The notes beneath the pieces are model-generated. The model ran no database searches. It was not told the DNA's origin and saw nothing but the letters and a program-made list of their open reading frames with translations. Source: Tolumonas sp008015085 (GTDB lineage: Bacteria > Pseudomonadota > Gammaproteobacteria > Enterobacterales > Aeromonadaceae). Taken from it: a DNA stretch of 64,000 nt. The translations under genes and the position numbers were made by a program. This document shows, one piece after another, positions 16,388 through 25,105 of this stretch. Position 1 is the first letter of the stretch; each line of letters begins with the position of its first letter. Location of the stretch: the NCBI GenBank assembly GCA_029265125.1, contig JAJUJX010000005.1, positions 62,001-126,000 on the forward strand. The letters run 5' to 3'.

Positions 16388-17164
16388 TTACTTCTTGAAT
16401 TTGTCGCATAATGCTTGGGTTGCACTGCGGAACACGCCGAGGTCACTGCCGACCGCAACGAAGGTGGCACCCCATTCAATGTAACGACGGGCATCATTTT
16501 CGTTCGGTGCCAGAATGCCGCTGGCTTTGCCGTGAGCTTTTGCACGGTCAAATACATACTTGATGGCTTTCTGCACTTCCGGATGACCCGGTTGACCGAT
16601 GTAACCCATACCGGCAGAAAGATCGCCAGGGCCGATAAACAGGCAATCCACACCGTCCACCGCTGCAATTTCGTCGATGTTATCGACCGACTTTTGTGTT
16701 TCGATCTGCACGATCACACTGATGTTGTCGTTAATGGTGGCGAAATAATCCGGCATGGTGCCGTAAGCGTTGTTACGATGTGCCACTGACACACCACGAA
16801 TACCGGCAGGCGGATAACGGGTAGAAGCCACAGCCTGTTTCGCGTCTTCTGCTGACTCAATAAATGGGATCAGCAGATTGTAGAAACCGATGTCCAGCAG
16901 ACGTTTGATGGTCACAGGCTCATTCACTGGCGGACGTACCACCGGCTGGCTGCTGCTGTCTTTCAGCGCCATCAGCTGCGGAATGAAGGTGGAAATGTCG
17001 TTCGGGGCATGTTCACCATCCAGCAGAATCCAGTCAAAACCGGCCAGACCTAATACTTCGGTAGAAATCGGATTCGCTAATGCGGACCAGCACCCAATCT
17101 GTACGGTCTGATTCTGAAGGCTTTTACGAAGCTGATTGGGTATGTACTGCTTATTCATGTTCAT
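16388..17164 (-). CDS. garL: 2-dehydro-3-deoxyglucarate aldolase (5-keto-4-deoxy-D-glucarate aldolase)
   Basis: 258 residues, HpcH/HpaI class II aldolase family. It cleaves 5-keto-4-deoxyglucarate, the common product of the GudD and GarD dehydratases, into pyruvate and tartronate semialdehyde. Typical motifs are FDWILLDGEHAPND (general base histidine and metal-binding region), VQIETQKSVDNIDEI (metal-ligand glutamate) and CLFIGPGDLSAGMG. It lies 46 bp after gudD and upstream of garR. Confidence 0.94.
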   Translation of the reverse strand: MNMNKQYIPNQLRKSLQNQTVQIGCWSALANPISTEVLGLAGFDWILLDGEHAPNDISTFIPQLMALKDSSSQPVVRPPVNEPVTIKRLLDIGFYNLLIPFIESAEDAKQAVASTRYPPAGIRGVSVAHRNNAYGTMPDYFATINDNISVIVQIETQKSVDNIDEIAAVDGVDCLFIGPGDLSAGMGYIGQPGHPEVQKAIKYVFDRAKAHGKASGILAPNENDARRYIEWGATFVAVGSDLGVFRSATQALCDKFKK

Positions 17165-17210
17165 TTCCTTGAGTTTTCAGAGCAGGCTCTCACCTGCTCC
17201 TGACGACAAA

Positions 17211-18548
17211 TTAACGCACCATGCAAGGACGTTTGTTATCAAACTTCCAGCCAGGGATCAGATACTGCATACCGATGGAATCATCACGCGCATTCAGCGC
17301 CTGCGATTTATACAGCTCATGTGCTTTCAGCACCTGATCCATGTCCACATCAACACCCAGACCTGGTTTCTCAGGTACTTTCACTAAGCCACCTTTGATT
17401 TCTGGTGCTTCTACCGTCAGGCGGTCGATGCCTTCCTGCCAAATCCAGTGCGTATCAATCGCGGTGATCTTGCCCGGAGCCGCCGCTGCCACCTGGGTAA
17501 ACATTGCCAGCGAGATATCGAAGTGGTTGTTAGAGTGAGAACCCCAGGTCAGGCCCCACTCGTTGCACATCTGCGCCACACGCACAGAACCCTGCATGGT
17601 CCAGAAATGTGGATCAGCCAGCGGGATGTCCACGGAGTTCAGCTGCACAGAATGCCCCATCTGACGCCAGTCGGTAGCAATCATGTTGGTCGCGGTTGGC
17701 AGGCCAGTCGCACGACGGAACTCCGCCATCACTTCACGACCTGAGAAGCCCTGCTCTGCACCACATGGATCTTCAGCGTAAGCCAGCACGCCTTTCAGCC
17801 GTTTACCAATGCGGATCGCCTCTTCCAGTGACCAGGCACCGTTCGGATCAAGCGTGACACGCGCTTGTGGGAAACGTTTTGCCAGTGCCGTCACTGCATC
17901 CGCTTCTGAGTCCGCCGATAACACACCGCCTTTCAGTTTGAAGTCATTGAAGCCGTATTTTTCGTAAGCCGCTTCTGCCAGACGCACCACACCTTCCGGA
18001 TCCATCGCGGCTTCATGACGCACGCGATACCAGTCGCAGCTTGCATTTGGGTTGCTTACATATGGCAGGTCGGTTTTGGTGCGGTCACCGACGAAGAACA
18101 GGTAACCCAGCATTTCTATCGCATCACGTTGCTGACCATCACCCAGCAGCGCACAGATAGGCACGTTCAGGAATTGACCCAGCAGATCCAGCATGGCTGA
18201 TTCCACCGCAGTCACCGCATGAATGGCGGTACGTAGGTCGAAAGTTTGTAAACCACGGCCACCAGAGTCACGATCCGCGAATTCTTTGTGCATGCGGGTC
18301 ATGATGTTTTTGTATTCGCCCAGTGATTTACCGATGATCAGCGCTTTGGAATCTTCCAGTGTCTGACGGATCTTTTCACCGCCCGGCACTTCACCCAGAC
18401 CGGTGTTACCCGCGCTGTCTTTCATGATAACGATGTTACGGGTGAAAAATGGGCCATGCGCACCACTCAGGTTCATCAGCATGCTGTCGTGGCCCGCAAC
18501 CGGGATAACCTGCATTTCAGTAACTACAGGGGCTTTAGAAAAACTCAT
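17211..18548 (-). CDS. gudD: Glucarate dehydratase
   Basis: 445 residues, enolase superfamily. It dehydrates D-glucarate (and L-idarate) to 5-keto-4-deoxyglucarate. The catalytic KxK is in FKLKGGVL. The metal ligands lie around LDPNGAW, YAEDPCGAEQG and the TATNMIATDWRQ segment, and the general base His is in SHSNNHFDISLA. Of the two neighbouring paralogues this one has the GudD hallmarks recalled from E. coli (MLGYLFFVG, GGRGLQTFDLRT and the C-terminus KRPCMVR). It lies 54 bp after gudX in the operon. Confidence 0.92.
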   Translation of the reverse strand: MSFSKAPVVTEMQVIPVAGHDSMLMNLSGAHGPFFTRNIVIMKDSAGNTGLGEVPGGEKIRQTLEDSKALIIGKSLGEYKNIMTRMHKEFADRDSGGRGLQTFDLRTAIHAVTAVESAMLDLLGQFLNVPICALLGDGQQRDAIEMLGYLFFVGDRTKTDLPYVSNPNASCDWYRVRHEAAMDPEGVVRLAEAAYEKYGFNDFKLKGGVLSADSEADAVTALAKRFPQARVTLDPNGAWSLEEAIRIGKRLKGVLAYAEDPCGAEQGFSGREVMAEFRRATGLPTATNMIATDWRQMGHSVQLNSVDIPLADPHFWTMQGSVRVAQMCNEWGLTWGSHSNNHFDISLAMFTQVAAAAPGKITAIDTHWIWQEGIDRLTVEAPEIKGGLVKVPEKPGLGVDVDMDQVLKAHELYKSQALNARDDSIGMQYLIPGWKFDNKRPCMVR

Positions 18549-18602
18549 TATTTAATCTCCATCCAGAACGGGCCTTCGTTTAAGAGCCCGGTATTAAATT
18601 AG

Positions 18603-19937
18603 TTAGCGGATCATGCAAGGGCGCTTGCGATCAAACGTCCAGCCAGGGATCAGATACTGCATCGCCATGGCATCGTTACGTGCACCGGTTGGCAGCGTTT
18701 TATGCAGCTCGTGTGCTTTCATAACTTGATCCATATCCAGTTCAACACCCAGACCCGGCTTATCCGGAACAGCAATCTTGCCATTGACGATTTGCAGTGG
18801 TTCTTTGGTTAAATGCTGGCCTTCCTGCCAGATCCAGTGGGTATCAATCGCGGTCGGATTACCCGGCACTGCCGCCCCCACCTGCGTGAACATCGCCAGT
18901 GAAATGTCAAAATGGTTGTTGGAATGGCAACCCCAGGTCAGACCCCAGTCGTTACACAGTTGCGCGACACGCACCGCACCAGTCAGTGTCCAGAAGTGTG
19001 GATCCGCCAACGGAATATCGATGGCATTGAGCATCACGGTGTGTGCCATTTCACGCCAGTTGGTGGCGATCATATTGGTCGCAACCGGCAGATCGGTGGC
19101 ACGACGGAACTCGGCCATGATTTCCCGACCAGAGAAACCCTGCTCTGCGCCGCAAGGATCTTCCGCATACGCCAGAATGCCTTTCATGCCTTTGCACAAA
19201 CGAATCGCATCTTCCAGCAACCAGGCACCGTTCGGATCAACCGTAATACGAGCATCCGGGAAGCGTTTCGCTAGCGCGGTGACAGTCTCAATTTCTTCTT
19301 CACCGGCCAGCACACCGCCTTTCAATTTGAAGTCTTTGAAGCCGTAACGATCCTTCGCCGCTGCCGCCAGCTCCAGCACAGAATGGGTATCCATTGCTTT
19401 TTCATGACGCAGGCGATACCAGTCATGTTTACCGGTTTCCGGTGCCTGATATGGCAGATCCGTTGCTTGGCGATCCCCGATATAAAACAGATAACCCAAT
19501 ACAGTGACTTCATCGCGCTGCTTGCCTGGTCCCAGCAATTCACAGACGGGTACGTTCAGGAATTTGCCCATCAGGTCTAGCAGTGCAGCTTCCAGTGCTG
19601 CGACCGCATTGACACGCAGTTCAAAAGTCCAGGCACCTTTGCCGAAGGTTTCAAAATCAGACCCCATGTTGCCGGCATGCATCTGGCTGACAATTTTGTT
19701 CAGTACGGCAATTTGTTTGCCTTCAACGTGGGGAATCGCATCCACCAACGTTTTGTAAATCACCTCACCGCCTGGCGCTTCACCAACGCCGGTGTTACCG
19801 GCGTTGTCTTTCAGCATAACGATGTTACGGGTGAAATAAGCACCATGGGCGCCACCGATGTTCATCAGCATGCTGTCGTGACCGGCAACCGGAATCACCT
19901 GCATGGATTTGATAATCGGGGTAGTAGACGTACTCAT
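18603..19937 (-). CDS. gudX: Glucarate dehydratase-related protein GudX
   Basis: 444 residues, about two-thirds identical by eye to the following gudD. It shows the E. coli GudX-type features: FGKGAWTFELRVNAVAALEA, VCELLGPGKQRDEVTVLGYL and CHSNNHFD in place of SHSNNHFD. The KxK (FKLKGG) and the metal-ligand segments are kept. In E. coli GudX has weak dehydratase activity and its role is unclear. It starts 13 bp after gudP. The duplication is ancient, since the order gudP-gudX-gudD is shared with E. coli. Confidence 0.9.
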   Translation of the reverse strand: MSTSTTPIIKSMQVIPVAGHDSMLMNIGGAHGAYFTRNIVMLKDNAGNTGVGEAPGGEVIYKTLVDAIPHVEGKQIAVLNKIVSQMHAGNMGSDFETFGKGAWTFELRVNAVAALEAALLDLMGKFLNVPVCELLGPGKQRDEVTVLGYLFYIGDRQATDLPYQAPETGKHDWYRLRHEKAMDTHSVLELAAAAKDRYGFKDFKLKGGVLAGEEEIETVTALAKRFPDARITVDPNGAWLLEDAIRLCKGMKGILAYAEDPCGAEQGFSGREIMAEFRRATDLPVATNMIATNWREMAHTVMLNAIDIPLADPHFWTLTGAVRVAQLCNDWGLTWGCHSNNHFDISLAMFTQVGAAVPGNPTAIDTHWIWQEGQHLTKEPLQIVNGKIAVPDKPGLGVELDMDQVMKAHELHKTLPTGARNDAMAMQYLIPGWTFDRKRPCMIR

Positions 19938-19950
19938 GATTCTGCCTCGC

Positions 19951-21294
19951 TTATACTGCTTTCAGTTCAATACGTTTGATGGTGCCGACGATGAATACGA
20001 AGCTGATAATCGCTAACAGTGCATGCAGACCTACATAAACCAGCGCACCATTGAATGAACCTGTCGATTTGATGATGTAGCCAATCGCAATCGGAGTAAC
20101 GATACCGGAGATGTTGCCGAACATGTTGAACAGCCCGCCACTCAGACCACTGATTTCTTTCGGTGCGGTATCTGCCATCACAGCCCAGCCTAATGCGCCC
20201 ACACCTTTACCGAAGAAAGCGGCCGCCATAACTACGATGACCATCATTTCTGAATCCACGTAGTTACAGATCACCATCGACATAGATAGCATCATGCCTA
20301 ATACGATTGGTGTTTTACGGGCCAGCGTCAGGCTGTAACCACGACGCAGCATGTAGTCAGAGATAATCCCGCCCAATACACCGCCGGTGAAACCACAGAT
20401 AGCCGGGATAGAAGCGATAAAACCCGCTTTCAGAATCGACATACCACGTTCCTGAACCAGATAAACAGGGAACCAGGTAATGAAGAAGTAAGTTAACGCG
20501 TTGATACAATACTGACCTAAATAAACCCCCATCATCATGCGGGATTTCAGCAGCTGTTTGATCGCATCCCATTTGGAGATTGTGAGCTTACTTTTAGCGG
20601 CCTGGTGGTCCATATTGGTCAGCGCACCGCCTTTCTCAATATATTCCAGTTCAGCACGGTTCATGCTTGGATGTTCGGTTGGGTTTTTAATGACTTTCAG
20701 CCACAGGAAACTCAGCAGAATGCCCAGACCGCCCATAAAGAAGAACACATGCGACCAGCCCACCGCATGAGTTAACCAGCCCATGATCGGCGCAAAAATA
20801 ACGGTCGCGAAATACTGTGCGGAGTTAAAAATGGATACGGCAGTACCACGTTCCTGTGCCGGGAACCAGGCTGCCACGATACGGCTGTTACCAGGGAAGG
20901 ATGGCGACTCGCACAGACCCACCATAAAACGCAAAATAAATAACCCGATAATTGCATTGGAAACACTACCCAATGAACCAACAAAGCCTTGCAGCAGAGT
21001 AAAGATTGACCAGGTCAGAATACTGAAGAAATAAACCTTTTTAGAGCCAAATCTGTCTAATAACCAGCCTCCGGGAATTTGCCCGATTACATAGGCCCAG
21101 GAGAATGCGGAAAAGACATATCCCATTCCTACTGAATCGAGCCCCAGCTCTTTGGTCATAGACGCACCGGCAATTGATAATGTTGCACGGTCACCGTAGT
21201 TAAATGCCGTTACAATAAACAGCATTACCACTATCCAATAACGGACATTGGTGCGTTTTTCTGCATCCAGTGTCATCGTATTCACTGATTCCAT
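19951..21294 (-). CDS. gudP: Glucarate/galactarate MFS transporter
   Basis: 447 residues with about twelve hydrophobic helices, major facilitator superfamily, anion:cation symporter type. It imports D-glucarate and galactarate with protons. N-terminal features are RYWIVVMLFIVTAFNYGDRA and the loop 2-3 motif GGWLLDRFGSKK. It is the first gene of the gudP-gudX-gudD-garL-garR-garK operon. Because garD is divergent and no garP is present in the window, this transporter probably serves both substrates (inference). It starts at ATG 21294 with a 563-bp regulatory region upstream. Confidence 0.94.
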   Translation of the reverse strand: MESVNTMTLDAEKRTNVRYWIVVMLFIVTAFNYGDRATLSIAGASMTKELGLDSVGMGYVFSAFSWAYVIGQIPGGWLLDRFGSKKVYFFSILTWSIFTLLQGFVGSLGSVSNAIIGLFILRFMVGLCESPSFPGNSRIVAAWFPAQERGTAVSIFNSAQYFATVIFAPIMGWLTHAVGWSHVFFFMGGLGILLSFLWLKVIKNPTEHPSMNRAELEYIEKGGALTNMDHQAAKSKLTISKWDAIKQLLKSRMMMGVYLGQYCINALTYFFITWFPVYLVQERGMSILKAGFIASIPAICGFTGGVLGGIISDYMLRRGYSLTLARKTPIVLGMMLSMSMVICNYVDSEMMVIVVMAAAFFGKGVGALGWAVMADTAPKEISGLSGGLFNMFGNISGIVTPIAIGYIIKSTGSFNGALVYVGLHALLAIISFVFIVGTIKRIELKAV

Positions 21295-21857
21295 AGCATT
21301 CTCCCGGTTTATAGCTTCAGGCTATAAATATGTTGAGTAACTTAATTAAGCAGTCCGGCAAACAAAGTTTTTGAACACTACCACTTGATTTCTTTATTGC
21401 CGGGAGACTCACTTCGTCACTACAGCAACAAAACCAAAACGTCCAAACCGGGGAAAAGTATAAGAGAGGACAGACAACGCATTCATCGTGCAGAAACACA
21501 AGGATAATGTACTTTGGCGGCAATATACTTGGCATCAGCACAAATAGTCACAGACTGGATCACAAAACGCCGGATCAACAGAAAAACTCGTTACGGTAAC
21601 TTTTTCCTGTTTCAGATATATGAAATACAAATATGAAACCGTTCACATTTTTGTTTATTTTCAATTGTATTTTACTGCCGGATAAATATGGAACTATTCA
21701 ACGTGATCGTCATCACATTGAATAGTTCATATGACAAAGTTAATTATTTATTGCCAGCAAATATATTGGATTTATTACCAATGAAATACCCAATTAAATG
21801 GTGATACCCTCGATGCCAATATTTTGCAATTAACAAATAAATAACAAGGCTCCTTTT
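21295..21857. promoter_or_regulatory. Divergent gudP/garD regulatory region without a gene
   Basis: 563 bp, AT-rich. I see no convincing gene. A 74-codon minus-strand frame at 21317-21541 has an atypical Cys-rich composition and no ribosome-binding site. A short dyad TTTCA (21610-21614) / TGAAA (21621-21625) is followed by a second TATGAAA. The main element is the long inverted repeat at 21691-21728. The region must hold promoters for both directions and probably CdaR sites. Confidence 0.6.
21691..21728. promoter_or_regulatory. 38-bp inverted repeat with a CRP-like core
   Basis: The left arm GAACTATTCAACGTGAT (21691-21707) and right arm ATCACATTGAATAGTTC (21712-21728) pair at 16 of 17 positions around the 4-base centre CGTC. 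The core CGTGATCGTCATCACA fits the CRP consensus TGTGA-N6-TCACA with one mismatch. It lies 130 bp before garD. A composite CRP plus CdaR site is the simplest reading (inference). Confidence 0.6.
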
Positions 21858-23423
21858 ATGACAACGACAAATTCCTCTCAGGAACAGCCACTCTATATTA
21901 AGGTGCACCCCACCGATAATGTCGCCATCATTGTAAATAACAATGGATTACCGGAAGGCACACAGTTCGCTGATGAGCTGACACTGGTTGAACATGTACC
22001 GCAGGGCCACAAAGTTGCCTTACAGGCAATTGCACAAGGCGATACCATTATTCGTTACGGCGAAGTGATTGGTTATGCGAATCAGGACATTCGTAAAGGC
22101 GCCTGGATCAGCGAACATCAGGTTGATCTGCCAAAAGCTCCGGCATTAAACACCTTACCGCTGGCAACAAAAGTGCCGAAGCCGCTCCCATCGCTCGAAG
22201 GATACTCGTTTATGGGGTACCGCAACGCCGATGGCAGTGTAGGAACCAAAAATATGCTGGGGATCACCACTAGCGTGCAATGTGTTGCGGGTGTCGTTGA
22301 TTATGTGGTCCGCCTGATTGAACGCGACCTGCTGCCGAAATACCCAAACGTCGATGGCGTTGTCGGCCTAAATCATCTCTATGGCTGCGGCGTTGCCATC
22401 AATGCGCCAGCCGCTGTCGTACCGATCCGCACCCTGCACAACCTGACCCAGAACCCGAATTTCGGTGGTGAAGTGCTGGTGGTTGGTCTGGGTTGTGAAA
22501 AATTACAACCGGAGCGTTTGCTGGCCAGCAGCGATGAACTGAAGCAGATCAATGTCGATAAAAGTCAGATCATCATGCTGCAAGATGAAGCCCATGTTGG
22601 CTTTAAAGCCATGGTCGATGACATTCTGCAACAGGCTGACAAACTGCTGGTTAAACTCAACCAGCGTCAGCGTGAAGTCTGTCCAGCTGCCGATCTGGTT
22701 GTCGGTATGCAATGTGGCGGCAGCGACGCCTTCTCCGGCGTGACCGCTAATCCGGCGGTAGGTTACGCCTCTGATCTGCTGGTACGTTGCGGTGCCACCG
22801 TGATGTTCTCAGAGGTTACCGAAGTGCGCGATGCCATCCATCTGCTGACTCCACGCGCCATCAATGAAGAAGTTGGTCAGGCACTGCTGCGTGAAATGGC
22901 ATGGTATGACAATTATCTCGATACTGGTAAAACCGATCGCAGCGCCAATCCCTCCCCCGGCAACAAAAAAGGCGGCTTGGCGAACGTGGTAGAAAAAGCC
23001 CTGGGCTCTATCGCGAAATCAGGTAGCAGCGCCATTGTCGAAGTGCTGTCACCTGGTCAACGCCCAACCAAGAAGGGGTTGATTTACGCAGCCACGCCAG
23101 CCAGTGATTTCGTCTGCGGCACACAGCAAATGGCTTCCGGTATCACCCTGCAGGTATTTACCACGGGGCGCGGTACACCTTACGGCCTGGCTGCAGTGCC
23201 AGTGATCAAGATGTCAACCCGCACCGCACTGGCTGATCGCTGGCACGATCTGATTGATATCGACGCAGGTCGCATCGCCTCAGGGCATGCCACCATCGAA
23301 GAGATCGGTTGGGAACTGTTCCACTTCATACTGGATGTGGCCAGCGGCAAGAAAAAACCATGGTCGGATCAATGGGGACTATTCAATGCGCTCTCTGTGT
23401 TCAACCCGGCTCCGGTGACCTGA
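21858..23423 (+). CDS. garD: Galactarate dehydratase (L-threo-forming)
   Basis: 521 residues, UxaA/altronate-hydrolase superfamily, an iron-dependent dehydratase unrelated to GudD. It converts galactarate (mucate) to 5-keto-4-deoxyglucarate, joining the gud-gar pathway at GarL. An N-terminal SAF-like domain (about residues 10-90) precedes the catalytic core. Conserved pieces are GYRNADGSVGTKNMLGI, YGCGVAINAP, CGGSDAFSGVTANPAVGYAS and the C-terminal TTGRGTPYGLAAVPVIK. It is transcribed divergently from the gudP operon. Confidence 0.94.
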   Translation: MTTTNSSQEQPLYIKVHPTDNVAIIVNNNGLPEGTQFADELTLVEHVPQGHKVALQAIAQGDTIIRYGEVIGYANQDIRKGAWISEHQVDLPKAPALNTLPLATKVPKPLPSLEGYSFMGYRNADGSVGTKNMLGITTSVQCVAGVVDYVVRLIERDLLPKYPNVDGVVGLNHLYGCGVAINAPAAVVPIRTLHNLTQNPNFGGEVLVVGLGCEKLQPERLLASSDELKQINVDKSQIIMLQDEAHVGFKAMVDDILQQADKLLVKLNQRQREVCPAADLVVGMQCGGSDAFSGVTANPAVGYASDLLVRCGATVMFSEVTEVRDAIHLLTPRAINEEVGQALLREMAWYDNYLDTGKTDRSANPSPGNKKGGLANVVEKALGSIAKSGSSAIVEVLSPGQRPTKKGLIYAATPASDFVCGTQQMASGITLQVFTTGRGTPYGLAAVPVIKMSTRTALADRWHDLIDIDAGRIASGHATIEEIGWELFHFILDVASGKKKPWSDQWGLFNALSVFNPAPVT

Positions 23424-23446
23424 TCCTTACAGATCTGACAAACCGA

Positions 23447-24010
23447 TTATCGTTGTAACAACTGTCGAAACCGATCCCAGCTAAATGAACTGCCGGGGTC
23501 GGTTTTTCTTCCCGGCGCCACATCTGAATGTCCCACAATACGTTCAGCTGAAATCGCTGGATATGCTGCTTGAATCGCCCGGGTTACCACTGCCAGTTGC
23601 GCATACTGAACTTCGGTATACCCACCGTCGTCGGTTCCTTCCAGCTCAATCCCAATCGCAAAATCATTACAATTTTCCCGACCGGCGAACTGCGATTTTC
23701 CCGCATGCCAGGCACGATCCAAGAAACTCACATACTGCACCACCTCCCCATCACGCCGGATCAAGCAATGCGCCGACACTTCTAAATGGGCAATTTCCGC
23801 AAAGTACGGATGTTCTGTCGGGTCTAGTCTTCCGGTAAACAACTGATCGATATAAGGGCCACCAAATTGGCCAGGTGGCAGACTGATACCATGCACGACC
23901 AACAGAGAAACCGGTTCGCCATTCGGACGTTGATTGAAGAAAGGAGAATGACAATGACGGGCCTCGGTTAGCCAACCCCGCTCATTAATCAACCAGTTTT
24001 TCTGCAACAT
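23447..24010 (-). CDS. ampD: 1,6-anhydro-N-acetylmuramoyl-L-alanine amidase AmpD
   Basis: 187 residues, cytoplasmic zinc amidase (amidase_2 fold). It cleaves the peptide from anhydromuropeptides during cell-wall recycling. In enterics its loss derepresses AmpC beta-lactamase. Zn ligands are visible in LLVVHGISLPPGQFG and in VGHSDVAPGRKTDPG. No signal peptide is present, as expected. It is divergent from nadC across 103 bp, the same pairing as in E. coli, and convergent with garD. Confidence 0.95.
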   Translation of the reverse strand: MLQKNWLINERGWLTEARHCHSPFFNQRPNGEPVSLLVVHGISLPPGQFGGPYIDQLFTGRLDPTEHPYFAEIAHLEVSAHCLIRRDGEVVQYVSFLDRAWHAGKSQFAGRENCNDFAIGIELEGTDDGGYTEVQYAQLAVVTRAIQAAYPAISAERIVGHSDVAPGRKTDPGSSFSWDRFRQLLQR

Positions 24011-24113
24011 GCCTGTTTACCTCTCTGTTTTTAGCGCCAAAGCATGCTACATGGTATGCTTACCTTCAGCATCTTTTTGTTTCTACCGGAAAAAGCCGGC
24101 TACAGGACTCGTC

Positions 24114-24953
24114 ATGTTACAAAACGATATTCAGCGTACCGTACGTGCTGCATTAGAAGAAGATTTAGGCGGAGTGCTTGATGCACATGCCGATATTACC
24201 GCACAACTGATCCCTGCCGACAAACAGGCAGAAGCCTATGTGATAACCCGTGAACATGGCGTGTTCTGTGGTAAAGCCTGGGCAGAGGAAGTATTTACAC
24301 AGCTCGGCGGCGACGTCCGGATTGAGTGGAAAGTGCAGGACGGCGACACAGTTGAACCGAATCAGGAGCTGTTGCGGATGTATGGTCCGGCTCGCGTCTT
24401 ACTGACTGGCGAGCGCACCATGCTGAATTTCATCCAGACACTGTCAGGCGTCTCGACCAACGTTGCTCATTACGTTGCAGCACTGGAAGGCACACAGTGC
24501 CGATTGCTGGATACCCGTAAAACCATACCTGGCCTGCGTACCGCTCTGAAATATGCCGTCACCTGTGGCGGCGGAAAAAACCATCGCATGGGTCTGTATG
24601 ATGCTTACCTCATCAAAGAGAACCACATCATGGCTTGCGGTGGTATAGCACAAGCTATAGAAACAGCCCGCAAACTGAATCCGGGTAAAAAAGTCGAAGT
24701 TGAAGTCGAAACTCTGGATGAACTGCAGCAAGCAATGGCAGCCGATGCCGATATCATCATGCTGGATAATTTCACTGTTCCGATGATGTATGAAGCCGTT
24801 GCTATCAATAATGGCAAAGCCAAACTTGAAGTGTCTGGCAACGTGACCCTGCAAACCATTGCAACCTATGCCAAAACCGGTGTGGACTATATCTCGGTCG
24901 GTGCATTAACCAAACACACACATGCCATGGATCTCTCCATGCGCTTCGTTTGA
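24114..24953 (+). CDS. nadC: Nicotinate-nucleotide pyrophosphorylase (quinolinate phosphoribosyltransferase)
   Basis: 279 residues from ATG 24114. It converts quinolinate and PRPP to nicotinate mononucleotide in de novo NAD synthesis. MLQNDIQRTVRAALEEDLGG is the family N-terminus, which is why I reject the longer in-frame extension back to 24009 that would overlap the ampD start. Catalytic and substrate residues lie in LLDTRKTIPGLRTALKYAV and KENHIMACGGI. A terminator follows. Confidence 0.95.
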   Translation: MLQNDIQRTVRAALEEDLGGVLDAHADITAQLIPADKQAEAYVITREHGVFCGKAWAEEVFTQLGGDVRIEWKVQDGDTVEPNQELLRMYGPARVLLTGERTMLNFIQTLSGVSTNVAHYVAALEGTQCRLLDTRKTIPGLRTALKYAVTCGGGKNHRMGLYDAYLIKENHIMACGGIAQAIETARKLNPGKKVEVEVETLDELQQAMAADADIIMLDNFTVPMMYEAVAINNGKAKLEVSGNVTLQTIATYAKTGVDYISVGALTKHTHAMDLSMRFV

Positions 24954-24982
24954 TCTGCACACCACTATTCATAGCTCTTTAC

Positions 24983-25008
24983 AAAGAGGTACATACTTGT
25001 ACCTCTTT
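24983..25008 (+). terminator. Intrinsic terminator after nadC
   Basis: AAAGAGGTAC (24983-24992), loop ATACTT, GTACCTCTTT (24999-25008) followed by TA: a 10-bp perfect stem 29 bp after the nadC stop. Confidence 0.8.
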
Positions 25009-25105
25009 TAACGCCTCATTTGAAAACATTTTCAGGCAGATTTAAATCTCTTATACCATACTTGAGGTTAGTTTTTATGCAAACCGAATAGTAAGGGATA
25101 GCAGA

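Noticed and set aside
21317..21541. 74-codon minus-strand frame in the gudP-garD gap
   Set aside because: No ribosome-binding site, odd Cys/Pro-rich product, and it sits in an obvious regulatory region.
24009..24113. N-terminal extension of nadC
   Set aside because: It overlaps the ampD start and has no homology to NadC N-termini; ATG 24114 gives the family start.
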